A DNA stretch of 64,000 nucleotides, taken from NCBI RefSeq assembly GCF_004146235.1, contig NZ_SELO01000001.1, positions 310,001 through 374,000 of the forward strand. The letters run 5' to 3'. Below, one piece after another: positions 37,482-47,084 of the stretch. Position 1 is the stretch's first letter; each line of letters begins with the position of its first letter. Made by a program: the position numbers and the translations under genes. The notes beneath the pieces were generated by a model. It worked only from the letters and a program-made list of their open reading frames with translations, was not told where the DNA came from and did no database searches. Source of the DNA: Tropicimonas sp. IMCC6043. GTDB taxonomy: Bacteria; Pseudomonadota; Alphaproteobacteria; Rhodobacterales; Rhodobacteraceae.

Positions 37482-38420
37482 ATGACACCAGCGTCGGAAA
37501 AGATTCTCATCACGGGTGCGACCGGCTTTCTGGGGTCATGGAGCATTGCCGGCCTCGTCGATCGCGGGATTCAAGTGGTGGCAAGCGATATCAGCACAGA
37601 CTACCGGCGTCTCGCGCTGCTGAAACCGGACTTGCCGCCGGACCTGGTCACGTTCCGCACCTGTGACGTGACCGATGCCGATGGGCTCGCGGCGCTGGTC
37701 GCCGAGACCCAACCGACCGGAATCATTCACCTCGCGGCGCTCCAGATCCCGCAATGCCGCAAGACGCCGGCGCTTGGAGCCGCGATCAACATTGGCGGAC
37801 ATATCAACGTCTTCGAGGCGGCGCGCGCACAGGGAATCGACAGGATCGTCTACACGAGTTCGATCGCAGCGAAGCCGCGCGGGCCGGCCAATGCGCCCTC
37901 GAATCTCTACGGCGTGTTCAAGAAGACGGATGAAGAGATCTCGCGCCTCTACTGGGAAGACTACCGGGTGCCGAGCCTTGGACTTCGGCCCTATGTCGTC
38001 TACGGGGTCGGGCGAGACGACGGCGAGACCTCGGCGATCACCCGCGCCATCGAGGCGGCGGCGCTTGGCCGGAGCTACGAAATTCCTTTCTCCTCCCGAA
38101 GCTGCTTCCAGTTCGCCGCCGACGTGGCGGATGTCTTCTGCCGCGCCGTCCTGTCCGACTGGGACGGAGCGCTGATCTCCGACGTGACGGACACCGTCCA
38201 TGGAACCGAGGATGTCGTCGCCGCGATCCGGGAAGTCGTCCCGGGCGCGGAAGTGACCTGTGCCGAGACGGTGCGCATCTCGCCGGCGGACGGGTTCGAC
38301 ACAGCGCCGCTGCGGGCTGTGATCGGCGATGTCCCGGAGACGCCGCTCAGGGAAGGGATCCGCAGCACTGTGGCGCTCTATCGGCAGATCGCGGCGAGCC
38401 AGAGTGCCGCTGCCCCGTGA
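37482..38420 (+). CDS. NAD-dependent epimerase/dehydratase family protein
   Basis: A 312-residue extended short-chain dehydrogenase. GATGFLG at 12-18 binds NAD, and the YxxxK pair is Tyr143 and Lys147 (NLYGVFKKTDE) with Ser126/127 (YTSSIAA) before it. Extended SDRs of this size include nucleotide-sugar epimerases and sugar-acid dehydrogenases (uronate, erythronate); which one this is cannot be said. It lies upstream of an IclR gene and a ThDP-enzyme gene in the same direction. Confidence 0.85.
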   Translation: MTPASEKILITGATGFLGSWSIAGLVDRGIQVVASDISTDYRRLALLKPDLPPDLVTFRTCDVTDADGLAALVAETQPTGIIHLAALQIPQCRKTPALGAAINIGGHINVFEAARAQGIDRIVYTSSIAAKPRGPANAPSNLYGVFKKTDEEISRLYWEDYRVPSLGLRPYVVYGVGRDDGETSAITRAIEAAALGRSYEIPFSSRSCFQFAADVADVFCRAVLSDWDGALISDVTDTVHGTEDVVAAIREVVPGAEVTCAETVRISPADGFDTAPLRAVIGDVPETPLREGIRSTVALYRQIAASQSAAAP

Positions 38421-38520
38421 TGTCGCGGTGCCAGCGCTCCACCAGAATGCAATTGTACCCTTCCGAAGGCCGGCAGTTCGTGTGAACGTGGCTTTCACGG
38501 CATTGTGACGGGGAACCGGA

Positions 38521-39327
38521 TTGATCAAACGCAAGGAAGCGCCGTCGGCGGAAAGCGGCGAGAAGGACTATCGGATCAACTCCGGTCTGGCGCGCGGGCT
38601 GTCGGTTCTCAAGGCGTTCGGGCCGGACAACCGCCCGATCGGCAACGCGGAGATTGCGACGCGGGTGAAACTGCCCAAGGCAACGGTGTCGCGGCTGACC
38701 TTCACGCTCACTGAACTCGGCTATCTCCAGCACGACGAGGAGACCGGCCGCTATTCGCTCGGCCCCGCCGTCCTCACCCTGGGCTATGACGTGATGGCGC
38801 AAATGGAAATCCGCGACATCGCTCGGCCCTACATGCAGGAACTCGCGGAATACGCGGATGCCAGTGTCTATCTCGGTATCCCGAGCGGCACGGAGATCAT
38901 CTATGTCGAGGCCTGCCGGACGCCGGCTTCCATGGCGATCCGGCTCGGCGTCGGCTCGCGCATCCCCATGATCAGCACGGGAATGGGGCGCGCCTACCTG
39001 GCTGCGCTGCCGGAAGCGGAACGCGAGGCGCTTCTGTCCGAGATCGCGCCCAAACATGGCGACGACTGGCCGCGGGTCGAGGCGTCGGCGCGGAAGGCGC
39101 TCGCTTTCGCGCTGGAATCGGGTTTCGCGCTCAGCGACGGCGACTGGATCGCCGAGGCGAACTCCGCCGGAGCGGCGATCCGGAGGGCCGACGGCTACCC
39201 GGTCTATGCGCTGAATGTCGGCGGGCTGCGATCCATCGTGACAAGCGAACGGCTCAAGGCCGATCTCGGGCCACGACTGCTCGAGATCGCGGGAAAGATC
39301 GAAATCGTCGCGCGCGGCATGCTCTAG
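38521..39327 (+). CDS. IclR-family transcriptional regulator (PcaR/PobR-like)
   Basis: A 268-residue IclR protein. Its winged helix carries NAEIATRVKLPKATVSRLTF and is preceded by the subfamily motif LARGLSVLKAFGPDNRP. The effector domain contains RLGVGSRIPMISTGMGRAYLA. The start is TTG at 38521 with GGGGAA before it; no better ATG is available. It is one of three related IclR genes in this window (others at 41336 and 57207). It lies 224 bp upstream of a ThDP-enzyme gene. Confidence 0.9.
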   Translation: MIKRKEAPSAESGEKDYRINSGLARGLSVLKAFGPDNRPIGNAEIATRVKLPKATVSRLTFTLTELGYLQHDEETGRYSLGPAVLTLGYDVMAQMEIRDIARPYMQELAEYADASVYLGIPSGTEIIYVEACRTPASMAIRLGVGSRIPMISTGMGRAYLAALPEAEREALLSEIAPKHGDDWPRVEASARKALAFALESGFALSDGDWIAEANSAGAAIRRADGYPVYALNVGGLRSIVTSERLKADLGPRLLEIAGKIEIVARGML

Positions 39328-39551
39328 CCATTCCACATCCTCTATGACCGGCGGCCAAGGCCGCTTGCTTGAAGAACAGGTCCGGCCTTTCGGACCTGCG
39401 GCGGCCGATTTGTGGCGCCTGTCAGTGTCACCGCGTTCCACGACGACACAAAAGTGCTTATTGCAAAACGTAATTGCGTATATCAGAATTATTAGAACAA
39501 AGAATCAGCGTCGCGGTGCGGCGCCGGCAAGCGCTTGAGGAGGAACGCGGC

Positions 39552-41264
39552 GTGAGAACCAATGAAGGTGTGATTTCGACATTCATCGAGGCGGGCATCA
39601 CGCGTGGCTTCACCCTGCCGGGGCTCGGGATCACCTGGTCGCTCCCCGCGTTCCACGATCGGAAATCGGAGTTCGACCTTGTCCTCGCGCGAACCGAACA
39701 ATCTGCCTCCGTCATGGCGCAGGTGGCCGGCAAGCTGACCGGCAGGCCGGGCCTGCTCATGGCGCAGGGGCCTTTCTCGACCACCACCGGCGCCTTCGGC
39801 ATCCTCGAGGCCTATTTCTCCTCGTCGCCCATGGTGATCATGACCGACACGTCCTGCTATGACGGTTTCGCACAGATGGGCGTCTACCAGACGATGACGG
39901 GCGATTACGGGGCCGGAGATGCCTTTGCCGTGCTCAAGACCATGACCAAGTTCGCCACTTATGCCACCACCCCGGCCGAGGCGATCTATGGCACGCAGCT
40001 TGCCATCAAGCACGCCATCACCCCGCGCCAGGGACCGGCAGCGATGGTGATGCGGACGAATATCATCAAGCAGGAGGTGCCCGACGATCTGCGGGCGACG
40101 CTCTATCCGACCGAAGGTTACCTGCGCCACACGCCGATGGTGCCCGACGCAGAGGCGCTCGCCGGTATCGCCACGGCGCTGAAACGTGCGAAAACGCCGG
40201 TCATCATTGCCGGCAACGGCATCTACATGAGCCGGTCGGGCCACAAGCTCCAGGAATTCGCAAGCCGGGACGGCATCGGCGTGGCGACCAGCTATCACGG
40301 CAAGGGCACGATCGACGAGACCACCGACATCGCGGTCGGGATGATGGGCACCTGGGCCTCTGCCGCCGCCAACCGGATGGTCCAGGCCGCCGACGTGATC
40401 CTTGTTCTGGGGTGCAGCCTCGGGCCGGAATACACCCGCTTCCGGGACGCCAGGATGATGCGGCCGGGAGAGCAGACCATCCTCCAGGTGGATATCGACC
40501 CGTTGCAGGCCGGCTGGGTCCTTCCGGTCGATCAGGCGGTCACGGCGGACGTGTCCGACGTACTAGACTACCTGCTGGGAACCACAGCGCAGGACGACGC
40601 GACCGTCGACGCCCGCAAGGCCCGGATTGCCGCAATCAAGTCCGAAAACGACTATGGCGTGCTGCCGCACTATGCGACCCGCCCCGGCACCGTCCACTAT
40701 GCGGACATCATGCGGTCGCTCGGTGACTTCCTCGGGCCGGAGGATCTCCTGACCCTCGACGCCGGCACCAACCGGATCTGGGCAACCTCGCGCCTGCCGC
40801 TCCGCCACCCCCACCAGCTGGTCGCACCCGGCGGCATCGGCGGGATGGGGTGGAGCACACCGGCTGCGACCGGCGCCAAGCTGACCTGTCCGGACAAGCG
40901 CGTGACTGGGGTCATCGGCGACGGCGGCTTCGTCATGACGATGGATGCCATCGCGACCGCCAGCGAACACGGGCTCGACGTCGTCTATGTCGTCGCCAAT
41001 AACGCCGGTCTCGGCATGGTCCGGGACAATCTCGGCAACCAGGCTATTGGCGTCGACTTCGCGGACCACGACTTCACAAAGGTGGCCGAAGGGCTCGGCG
41101 GCTCCGGCCTGACCGTGACCGAGGCTGATCAGATCGGCGACGCCCTGCGCGAGGCCCATTCCCGCGGTGGCCCGGTGGTTGTCGACATCAAGGTCGACCC
41201 GGCTGCAAGCCATAGGGATTGCTCGGATTACGCGGAGCTTCCGGAACTCGCTCCCGCAACCTGA
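39552..41264 (+). CDS. thiamine-diphosphate-dependent enzyme (acetolactate synthase-like fold)
   Basis: A 570-residue ThDP enzyme with the usual three domains. The catalytic glutamate is Glu49 (ARTEQSASVMAQVAGK), the middle domain lies at about 190-340, and the ThDP/Mg motif starts with GDGG near residue 456 and ends with NNAGLG. GTG 39552 is preceded by GAGGAGGAA, a strong ribosome-binding site. The family includes acetolactate synthase, glyoxylate carboligase, benzoylformate and oxalyl-CoA decarboxylases; no subfamily could be assigned. The upstream 224-bp gap contains a TTGCAAAAC half-site-like element but no clear palindrome. Confidence 0.87.
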   Translation: MRTNEGVISTFIEAGITRGFTLPGLGITWSLPAFHDRKSEFDLVLARTEQSASVMAQVAGKLTGRPGLLMAQGPFSTTTGAFGILEAYFSSSPMVIMTDTSCYDGFAQMGVYQTMTGDYGAGDAFAVLKTMTKFATYATTPAEAIYGTQLAIKHAITPRQGPAAMVMRTNIIKQEVPDDLRATLYPTEGYLRHTPMVPDAEALAGIATALKRAKTPVIIAGNGIYMSRSGHKLQEFASRDGIGVATSYHGKGTIDETTDIAVGMMGTWASAAANRMVQAADVILVLGCSLGPEYTRFRDARMMRPGEQTILQVDIDPLQAGWVLPVDQAVTADVSDVLDYLLGTTAQDDATVDARKARIAAIKSENDYGVLPHYATRPGTVHYADIMRSLGDFLGPEDLLTLDAGTNRIWATSRLPLRHPHQLVAPGGIGGMGWSTPAATGAKLTCPDKRVTGVIGDGGFVMTMDAIATASEHGLDVVYVVANNAGLGMVRDNLGNQAIGVDFADHDFTKVAEGLGGSGLTVTEADQIGDALREAHSRGGPVVVDIKVDPAASHRDCSDYAELPELAPAT

Positions 41265-41335
41265 GCAAAGTCGCAGCCATTCCGGACCGTCCGATATCCG
41301 GTGACTCGGCGGTCCGGCCGCGATAGAGGTCGAGC

Positions 41336-42184
41336 ATGAACGACGATCCCCAGAATGACCCGCCAAAGCGACGCAGGGGCCGGCCGCGCCAGGACATCGG
41401 CGCGGCTGCCTTGAACGACGACCGGCCCTTTGTCAGTTCGCTCGCACGCGGCATGTCGATCCTCCGGGCATTCCGTGCCGAGGACAGGGTGCTGGGAACC
41501 CAGGCGATCGCCGAGCGCACCGGCCTTCACAAGACGACTGTCTCGCGGCTCCTGGGCACGCTCACCAAGTTGGGATACCTGCGCTACATGCCGGAATACG
41601 GCAAATACGCGGTCTCGAACCAGGTCCTGACGCTCGGTTACGCGGTAATGGGACGCTTCGGCTTCGGCGAACTGGTCCGCAGCCGGATGGAGGACATTGC
41701 CGCTCAGGGCGATTGTGTCGTCGCCCTGAGCGTGCGCGACAGGCTGGATATGATGTTCGTCGAACTGATCCGGCAGCCTGCCGCCATATCCTTGTCGCTG
41801 AATGTCGGTTCGAGGATCCCGATGGCTGAATCGGCGCCGGGCCGGGCCTATCTGTTCGCGGCCGACGACGCGCTTCGCGATGAGGTGTTGAAAGATCTTG
41901 CAGCCTTCCATGGCGACGCGTGGAAGGCCGGCAAGGAAGCCGCGCTCATGGCCGCGCTCGCGCGCATCCGGGAGACCGGGCACTCGGACTCCTTCGGGGA
42001 CTGGAAGCCTGAGCACAATGCGATCGGCATTCCCCTGCACGATCCGTTGACCGGCGACATCTACACGCTCAGCGTCGGTGGAAACGCGGCACGACTCTCC
42101 CCGGAAAGGCTCCGTCGCGAGCATCTTCCCAAACTTCTCGCCGCCGCGCAGGACATTGCGGCGCTCGGCGGCGGCGCCTTCTGA
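41336..42184 (+). CDS. IclR-family transcriptional regulator (PcaR/PobR-like)
   Basis: A 282-residue IclR protein with a basic N-terminal tail (PPKRRRGRPRQD, AT-hook-like RGRPR) before the winged helix (TQAIAERTGLHKTTVSRLLG). The effector domain is normal. The subfamily motif SLARGMSILRAFRAEDR is shared with the other two IclR proteins here. ATG 41336 follows AGAGG. It lies 72 bp after the ThDP-enzyme gene and upstream of the SDR-Xsc gene pair, whose promoter has an IclR-like palindrome. Confidence 0.9.
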   Translation: MNDDPQNDPPKRRRGRPRQDIGAAALNDDRPFVSSLARGMSILRAFRAEDRVLGTQAIAERTGLHKTTVSRLLGTLTKLGYLRYMPEYGKYAVSNQVLTLGYAVMGRFGFGELVRSRMEDIAAQGDCVVALSVRDRLDMMFVELIRQPAAISLSLNVGSRIPMAESAPGRAYLFAADDALRDEVLKDLAAFHGDAWKAGKEAALMAALARIRETGHSDSFGDWKPEHNAIGIPLHDPLTGDIYTLSVGGNAARLSPERLRREHLPKLLAAAQDIAALGGGAF

Positions 42185-42287
42185 GCCGGCCTTGACGCGC
42201 TTGCCCCGGTGCCCCGGACGCGCAGCCTTCGGTCAGGTTTACCGGTATCTGTCGCAGCGCGCTCAAGATTTCGGCGGCTCATCCATA

Positions 42288-42304
42288 ATTTTGCATTGTG
42301 GAAT
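42288..42304. promoter_or_regulatory. IclR-type palindromic box upstream of SDR and xsc
   Basis: ATTTTGCATTGTGGAAT lies 71 bp before the SDR start in the 191-bp gap after the IclR gene. It matches the perfect palindrome at 58085 at 14 of 17 positions and is centred on the same T. The IclR protein encoded at 41336 is the nearest candidate. Confidence 0.55.
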
Positions 42305-42375
42305 TTAATTCCGATATATACAACTTTCGCCAAGAGGACAGACATGCTGCGGCAGCCGTGGGAGGACAACGCGAC

Positions 42376-43143
42376 ATGAGCCAACTTGAGGGAAAAACGG
42401 CGCTTGTCTCGGGCGCGGCGGACGGTCTTGGCGAGGCAATTGCCGCCCGGCTTGCCGCCGAGGGTGCCCGCGTCGCGGTGCTCGACCGGAGCGCCGAGGC
42501 GATCGAGCGTTCGGCGGCCCGCCCCGAGATGGCGGGGGTGCATTTCGAGCAGGTGGACCTCTGTGATGCCACCGACATCGCGGCGGCGCTGGACCGGCTC
42601 GATGCCGCTGGATTTGCCTTCGACATCCTGGTCAACAATGCCGGCGGATCGCTGCACACCCCGCGCGCCTTCGTCGAGGAAACCGACGACGACTGGGAGC
42701 GCGTGATGACCCTCAACGTGACCGCGGCGGTGCGCCTGACCCGGGCGGTCGTGCCGGGAATGGTCGACCGCCGCTACGGAAGGATCATCAACCTCGGGTC
42801 CAAGGCCGGGCGTTATGGCAGCCTCTTCACCGGCGCGAACTACGTCGCGGCCAAGGGCGCGATCCAGTCGATGACCCTGCAACTTGCGCAGGAATTCGGA
42901 CCCTACGGGATTACCTGCAACGCGGTGTGTCCGGGCGCGACGCTGACGCCGCGGGTCGAGCGCCTGCTCAGCGAGCGGCAGACGCCCGAGGAGCGGGCCA
43001 GGGTTCTCGAATCGATCCCCGTGCGCCGCCACGGCACGGTCGGGGACGTGGCCCACGCCGTCTCGTTCTTCGCGTCCGGAGAGTCCGGTTTCATCACCGG
43101 GCAACTGCTTGACGTGAATGGCGGCCAGGGAATGTGCTCGTGA
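42376..43143 (+). CDS. short-chain dehydrogenase/reductase
   Basis: A 255-residue classical SDR (FabG-like). SGAADGLG (12-19) binds the nucleotide, NNAG is at 87-90, and the catalytic residues are Ser142, Tyr156 and Lys160. ATG 42376 follows GGGAGG. An in-frame ATG at 42298 lies inside the operator-like box and is unlikely. It lies 67 bp upstream of xsc on the same strand, so it may reduce or oxidise the Xsc-related aldehyde or alcohol (as isethionate dehydrogenases do); that is a guess from context. Confidence 0.88.
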   Translation: MSQLEGKTALVSGAADGLGEAIAARLAAEGARVAVLDRSAEAIERSAARPEMAGVHFEQVDLCDATDIAAALDRLDAAGFAFDILVNNAGGSLHTPRAFVEETDDDWERVMTLNVTAAVRLTRAVVPGMVDRRYGRIINLGSKAGRYGSLFTGANYVAAKGAIQSMTLQLAQEFGPYGITCNAVCPGATLTPRVERLLSERQTPEERARVLESIPVRRHGTVGDVAHAVSFFASGESGFITGQLLDVNGGQGMCS

Positions 43144-43210
43144 CCGGACTGGTCCGGAAATTTCGCCTTCTGCCGCCGCGGCGGCGCAATGACATGACAG
43201 GAGCTTTCCA

Positions 43211-44986
43211 ATGAAGATGACGACGGAAGAAGCCTTTGTGAAGGTGCTGCAACGCAATGGGATCGAGCATGCCTTCGGCATCATCGGGTCGGCCTTCATG
43301 CCGATTTCCGACCTTTTCCCCAAGGCGGGCATCACCTTCTGGGACTGCGCCCACGAAGGGTCCGGCGGCATGATGGCCGACGGCTACACGCGCGCCTCCG
43401 GAAAGATGTCGATGATGATCGCCCAGAACGGCCCCGGCATCACCAATTTCGTGACCGCGGTGAAGACCGCCTACTGGAACCACACTCCGCTGCTTCTCGT
43501 TACCCCGCAGGCCGCCAACAAGACCCTGGGCCAGGGCGGCTTTCAGGAAGTGGAGCAGATGGCGCTCTTCAAGGACATGGTGGCCTATCAGGAAGAGGTC
43601 CGCGACCCTTCCCGCATGGCCGAAGTGCTTAATCGCGTGATCCAGAATTCGCGCCGCGCCTCGGCGCCGGCGCAGATCAACGTGCCGCGGGACTTCTTCA
43701 CCCAGGTCGTCGATATCGAGCTCCCGCCGATCATCGATTTCGAACGCCCTGGCGGCGGCGACGCGGCAATCCGCGCCGCGATCGAGCTGCTCGACACCGC
43801 GAAGTTCCCGGTGCTCCTGAACGGCGCCGGCGTTGTGCTGGGCGATGCCATTCCCGCCGCCATGGCGCTGGCCGAACGGCTCACGGCGCCGGTCTGCTGC
43901 GGCTACCAGCACAATGACGCCTTCCCGGGCGCGCACCCGCTCTTCGCCGGGCCGCTCGGCTATAACGGCTCCCGGGCGGCGATGGAACTGATCGCGCAGG
44001 CCGACGTCGTGCTCGCCCTCGGCACGCGGCTGAACCCGTTCTCCACCCTGCCCGGCTATGGCATCGAATACTGGCCGACGAATGCAAAGCTCATCCAGGT
44101 GGACATCAACCCGGCCCGCATCGGCCTGACCAAGCCGATCTCGGTGGGGATTGTCGGCGATGCGAAGAAGGTCGCCCACGCGATCCTTGCCGGCCTGTCG
44201 GACACCGCCGGGGACGCCGGGCGCGAGGAACGCAAGGCCACCATTGCGCAGACCAAATCCGCATGGGCGCAGCAGCTCTCCTCGATGGACCACGAAGAGG
44301 ACGATCCGGGCACGACCTGGAACGAGCGCGCGCGCGCCGCAAGGCCCGAATGGATGAGCCCCCGCATGGCATGGCGCGCGATCTCTGCGGCCTTGCCGCA
44401 GGACGCGATCATCTCCTCCGACATTGGCAACAACTGTGCCATCGGCAATGCCTATCCGACCTTCGAACAGGGGCGGAAATACCTCGCCCCCGGCCTCTTT
44501 GGGCCTTGTGGCTACGGCCTGCCCTCCATCGTCGGCGCCAAGATCGCCTGCCCCGAGACACCGGTCGTGGGCTTCTCGGGCGACGGGGCGTTCGGCATCG
44601 CGGTGACCGAGCTCACCGCCATTGGCCGGTCGGAATGGCCGCCGATCACCATGGTGGTGTTCCGGAACTACCAGTGGGGCGCCGAGAAGCGGAATTCCAC
44701 GCTCTGGTACGACGACAATTTCGTCGGCACCGAGCTCGACGAAGGGGTCTCCTATGCCGGGATCGCCCGTGCCTGCGGGCTACAGGGCGTTCAGGCGCGC
44801 ACGATGGACGAACTGACCATGGCGCTGACGCAGGCGCTCGAGGATCAGGCGGCGGGCAAGACCACGCTGATCGAGGCACTGATCAATCAGGAACTCGGCG
44901 AGCCCTTCCGTCGCGACGCAATGAAGAAGCCTGTCGCTGTCGCCGGCATCGACCCGGCCGACATGCGGCCGCAAGAGCGCGCCTGA
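43211..44986 (+). CDS. xsc: sulfoacetaldehyde acetyltransferase
   Basis: A 591-residue ThDP enzyme that converts sulfoacetaldehyde and phosphate to acetyl phosphate and sulfite. The sequence follows Xsc very closely from memory: it starts MKMTTEEAFVKVLQ, then HAFGIIGSAFMPISDLFPKA, then the catalytic region CAHEGSGGMMADGY (Glu49). GDGAFG near 457 and QWGAEKRNSTLWYD are seen, and the C-terminal FRRDAMKKPV is a hallmark. The usual partners (pta, sulfite exporter, taurine or isethionate genes) are absent nearby, so the source of sulfoacetaldehyde here is unclear and a shifted substrate is possible. Confidence 0.88.
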   Translation: MKMTTEEAFVKVLQRNGIEHAFGIIGSAFMPISDLFPKAGITFWDCAHEGSGGMMADGYTRASGKMSMMIAQNGPGITNFVTAVKTAYWNHTPLLLVTPQAANKTLGQGGFQEVEQMALFKDMVAYQEEVRDPSRMAEVLNRVIQNSRRASAPAQINVPRDFFTQVVDIELPPIIDFERPGGGDAAIRAAIELLDTAKFPVLLNGAGVVLGDAIPAAMALAERLTAPVCCGYQHNDAFPGAHPLFAGPLGYNGSRAAMELIAQADVVLALGTRLNPFSTLPGYGIEYWPTNAKLIQVDINPARIGLTKPISVGIVGDAKKVAHAILAGLSDTAGDAGREERKATIAQTKSAWAQQLSSMDHEEDDPGTTWNERARAARPEWMSPRMAWRAISAALPQDAIISSDIGNNCAIGNAYPTFEQGRKYLAPGLFGPCGYGLPSIVGAKIACPETPVVGFSGDGAFGIAVTELTAIGRSEWPPITMVVFRNYQWGAEKRNSTLWYDDNFVGTELDEGVSYAGIARACGLQGVQARTMDELTMALTQALEDQAAGKTTLIEALINQELGEPFRRDAMKKPVAVAGIDPADMRPQERA

Positions 44987-44994
44987 CACTTCGC

Positions 44995-45021
44995 CGCGCC
45001 CGGCTCTGAAGGCCGGGCGCG
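44995..45021 (+). terminator. strong hairpin after xsc
   Basis: CGCGCCCGGC (44995-45004) and GCCGGGCGCG (45012-45021) form perfect 10-bp arms with a 7-nt loop, 8 bp after the xsc stop. There is no T-tract. The rest of the 279-bp gap up to the convergent ThDP gene (44987-45265) shows nothing recognisable. Confidence 0.6.
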
Positions 45022-45265
45022 TGCAGGAGAGCGCAGCGTCTGCGACCCTCGTAGCGCCTGGTCAGGTCAATCAGAGAGACCTGCCCCGAAGCGCACCAAA
45101 AGATTATTTATATAAATTAGATTACTGCGCCGCATTTCTCATCTTCCGAATGAAGAATCGGCAGCCGTGCCGGAGTCAAGCCCTGGAGATCCGCAAAGTG
45201 GTCTCTGGAAATTGGCTCGGGCCGTTCGCGTCGGAGCGCGGCCCGGGTTGGGCCGCGCCGCAGGG

Positions 45266-46957
45266 TCAGGCGGCCGGGTTCCAGGGCTCCGGCGCGCGGG
45301 GATCAATGTCGGTCACCACGTCGATCAGCGCGGGCTTGCGTGCTGCAATCGCGCGTTCAAGGGTCGGTGCGAGGTCGGCCGGGTCCTCGATGCGGATCCC
45401 ATCGACGCCGAAATCGCGGGCGATCGCCGCGAAATCGGTCGGCCCGAAACGATTGATCTCCTCCGGCGAGCCGCTGCGGCCTTCGTAGAAGGATTTCACC
45501 TTGTAGACCCCCTGCCCGAAACCGGAATTGTTGTTGACCACCGTCACCAGCGGGATCTGCCACCGGCGTTGGGTCTCGAGTTCCGGCAGGTGGTAGTAGA
45601 ACGCACCGTCGCCGGTAAAACAGACTGTTGGACGGTCCGGAGCACCAAGCTGCGCGCCGAGGGCGGCCGGGAAGGACCACCCGAGCGACCCCGCCGCGCG
45701 CAGGTAGGATTGGTCGGGGCTTGGAAGGTCGAGCACCGTCGCGGTCCAGATGCCGGAATACCCGGTATCCGCAACCAGCACGCCGTTGGCGGGCAGTGCC
45801 TCGGAGATCTCGCGGCAGAGCCGTTCGACGCGGATCGGCCGGGCGTCGGACCGGCGGAAGGGCTCGATCTCGTCGCGCCACGTCGCGAAGACCGACGCGG
45901 CATGCTCTGCCCAGCCGGCCCAGTCCGGGTCCGCCGTCACCCTCGCCGCCAGATCGGTCACGGCCTGTCGGGGGCACCCCTGAACGCCGGTCACCCCGGG
46001 ATAGTTGCGGCCGATCTCCGAACCGTCGAGATCGATCTGGATGATCGCCGTGCCCTGCGCGGGAACGGTGTAGGCATTTGTCGGCTGGTCGCCGGCATGG
46101 CAGCCGATGAAGATCACCAGATCCGCCTCGCTGACCAGCCGGTTGCCCGGTGGCGCGGAATAGGTTCCAACGGTACCGATATGCAGCGGATGCGTGGTGG
46201 GCACGATGCCGCGCCCGCCAAGCGACGTCGCAACCGGAATACGGCAGGATTCGGCGAACCTGCGCACGGCCTCCTCTGCCCCAGCCTGAATCGCGCCCGC
46301 CCCCACGACCATGACCGGCCGCTTCGACGCCGCAAGCCGGGCGGCGGCGGCGTCGATCATTGCCGGCGGCGCCAGCGGCCGGTGCACCGGCAACGCGCCG
46401 AGCGCGACTTCCGGCAGAGGCGGCGCGGTGAGCATCCCCCGCTCGATGACTTCACCGCCGAGCCCGTTGAGATCGAGATGCACCGGCCGCGGCGAGCCGT
46501 CAGCCGCCATGCGGAATGCCTGAGCCAGCATGCCCGGCAGCTCTCCGACCTCGGACACGTCCATGCTGGCCTTGGTCACCGACGCGAAGAGCGGCGTATG
46601 CGGCACTTCCTGATAGGCGTTGCGATAGCGCAGACCGGCTTCCTTGCGGCCGGTAATGGCGACGACCGGCGCGCGGTGCAGATAGGCATCCTGAAGGCCC
46701 GCGGCGAGGTTGGCCGCCCCGACCGACTGCGCCATGCAGACTCCGACCTTGCCGCTGACGCGCGCATAGCCATCGGCCATGTAGGCAGCGGCCTTCTCCG
46801 AATGCGCAAGGATTCGGGCGATGCCGAGCTCTTCCATTTCGACAAGGGTCGGCCGCAGGATCGCGTCCATGAAAAATACGTGGCTGACGCCGAGGGCGTC
46901 GAAGCTCTCGGCGATGTAGCGGGCCCCGGTCGTGACCTGTGGCTCTTCGAACGGCAT
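45266..46957 (-). CDS. thiamine-diphosphate-dependent enzyme (acetolactate synthase-like fold)
   Basis: A 563-residue ThDP enzyme, the third within 7.5 kb. The catalytic glutamate is Glu54 (AHSEKAAAYMADGYARVSGK), and the ThDP motif starts TGDGAFYYHLPE and ends VVNNNSGFG. The start at 46957 follows GGGAGGACAGGA. Distinct features such as SVGAANLAAGLQDAYLHRAP near 90 are typical of acetolactate-synthase-like decarboxylases of unknown substrate. It is convergent with xsc and divergent from a LacI regulator, with two LacI-type operators between them. Confidence 0.88.
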   Translation of the reverse strand: MPFEEPQVTTGARYIAESFDALGVSHVFFMDAILRPTLVEMEELGIARILAHSEKAAAYMADGYARVSGKVGVCMAQSVGAANLAAGLQDAYLHRAPVVAITGRKEAGLRYRNAYQEVPHTPLFASVTKASMDVSEVGELPGMLAQAFRMAADGSPRPVHLDLNGLGGEVIERGMLTAPPLPEVALGALPVHRPLAPPAMIDAAAARLAASKRPVMVVGAGAIQAGAEEAVRRFAESCRIPVATSLGGRGIVPTTHPLHIGTVGTYSAPPGNRLVSEADLVIFIGCHAGDQPTNAYTVPAQGTAIIQIDLDGSEIGRNYPGVTGVQGCPRQAVTDLAARVTADPDWAGWAEHAASVFATWRDEIEPFRRSDARPIRVERLCREISEALPANGVLVADTGYSGIWTATVLDLPSPDQSYLRAAGSLGWSFPAALGAQLGAPDRPTVCFTGDGAFYYHLPELETQRRWQIPLVTVVNNNSGFGQGVYKVKSFYEGRSGSPEEINRFGPTDFAAIARDFGVDGIRIEDPADLAPTLERAIAARKPALIDVVTDIDPRAPEPWNPAA

Positions 46958-46997
46958 GCGATCCTGTCCTCCCAAATTGACGCAGCGTCGGCACTAA

Positions 46998-47011
46998 TGA
47001 AAGCGCTTACA
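46998..47011. promoter_or_regulatory. LacI-type operator 1
   Basis: TGAAAGCGCTTACA, a near-palindrome of the classic LacI/GntR-repressor type, lies 41 bp upstream of the divergent ThDP gene. It shares 12 of 14 positions with the site at 47085. Confidence 0.65.
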
Positions 47012-47084
47012 TGCATCCATAGACAGCAAATACATCAACAGGCAATACGTTTTTATTACTTTTGGAATTGCATATCAATTTTTC

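Noticed and set aside
39451-39500. AT-rich stretch with TTGC repeats upstream of the ThDP gene as an IclR operator
   Set aside because: The halves do not form a good palindrome and fit the 17-bp IclR pattern at too few positions; kept only as a weak possibility in the gene entry.
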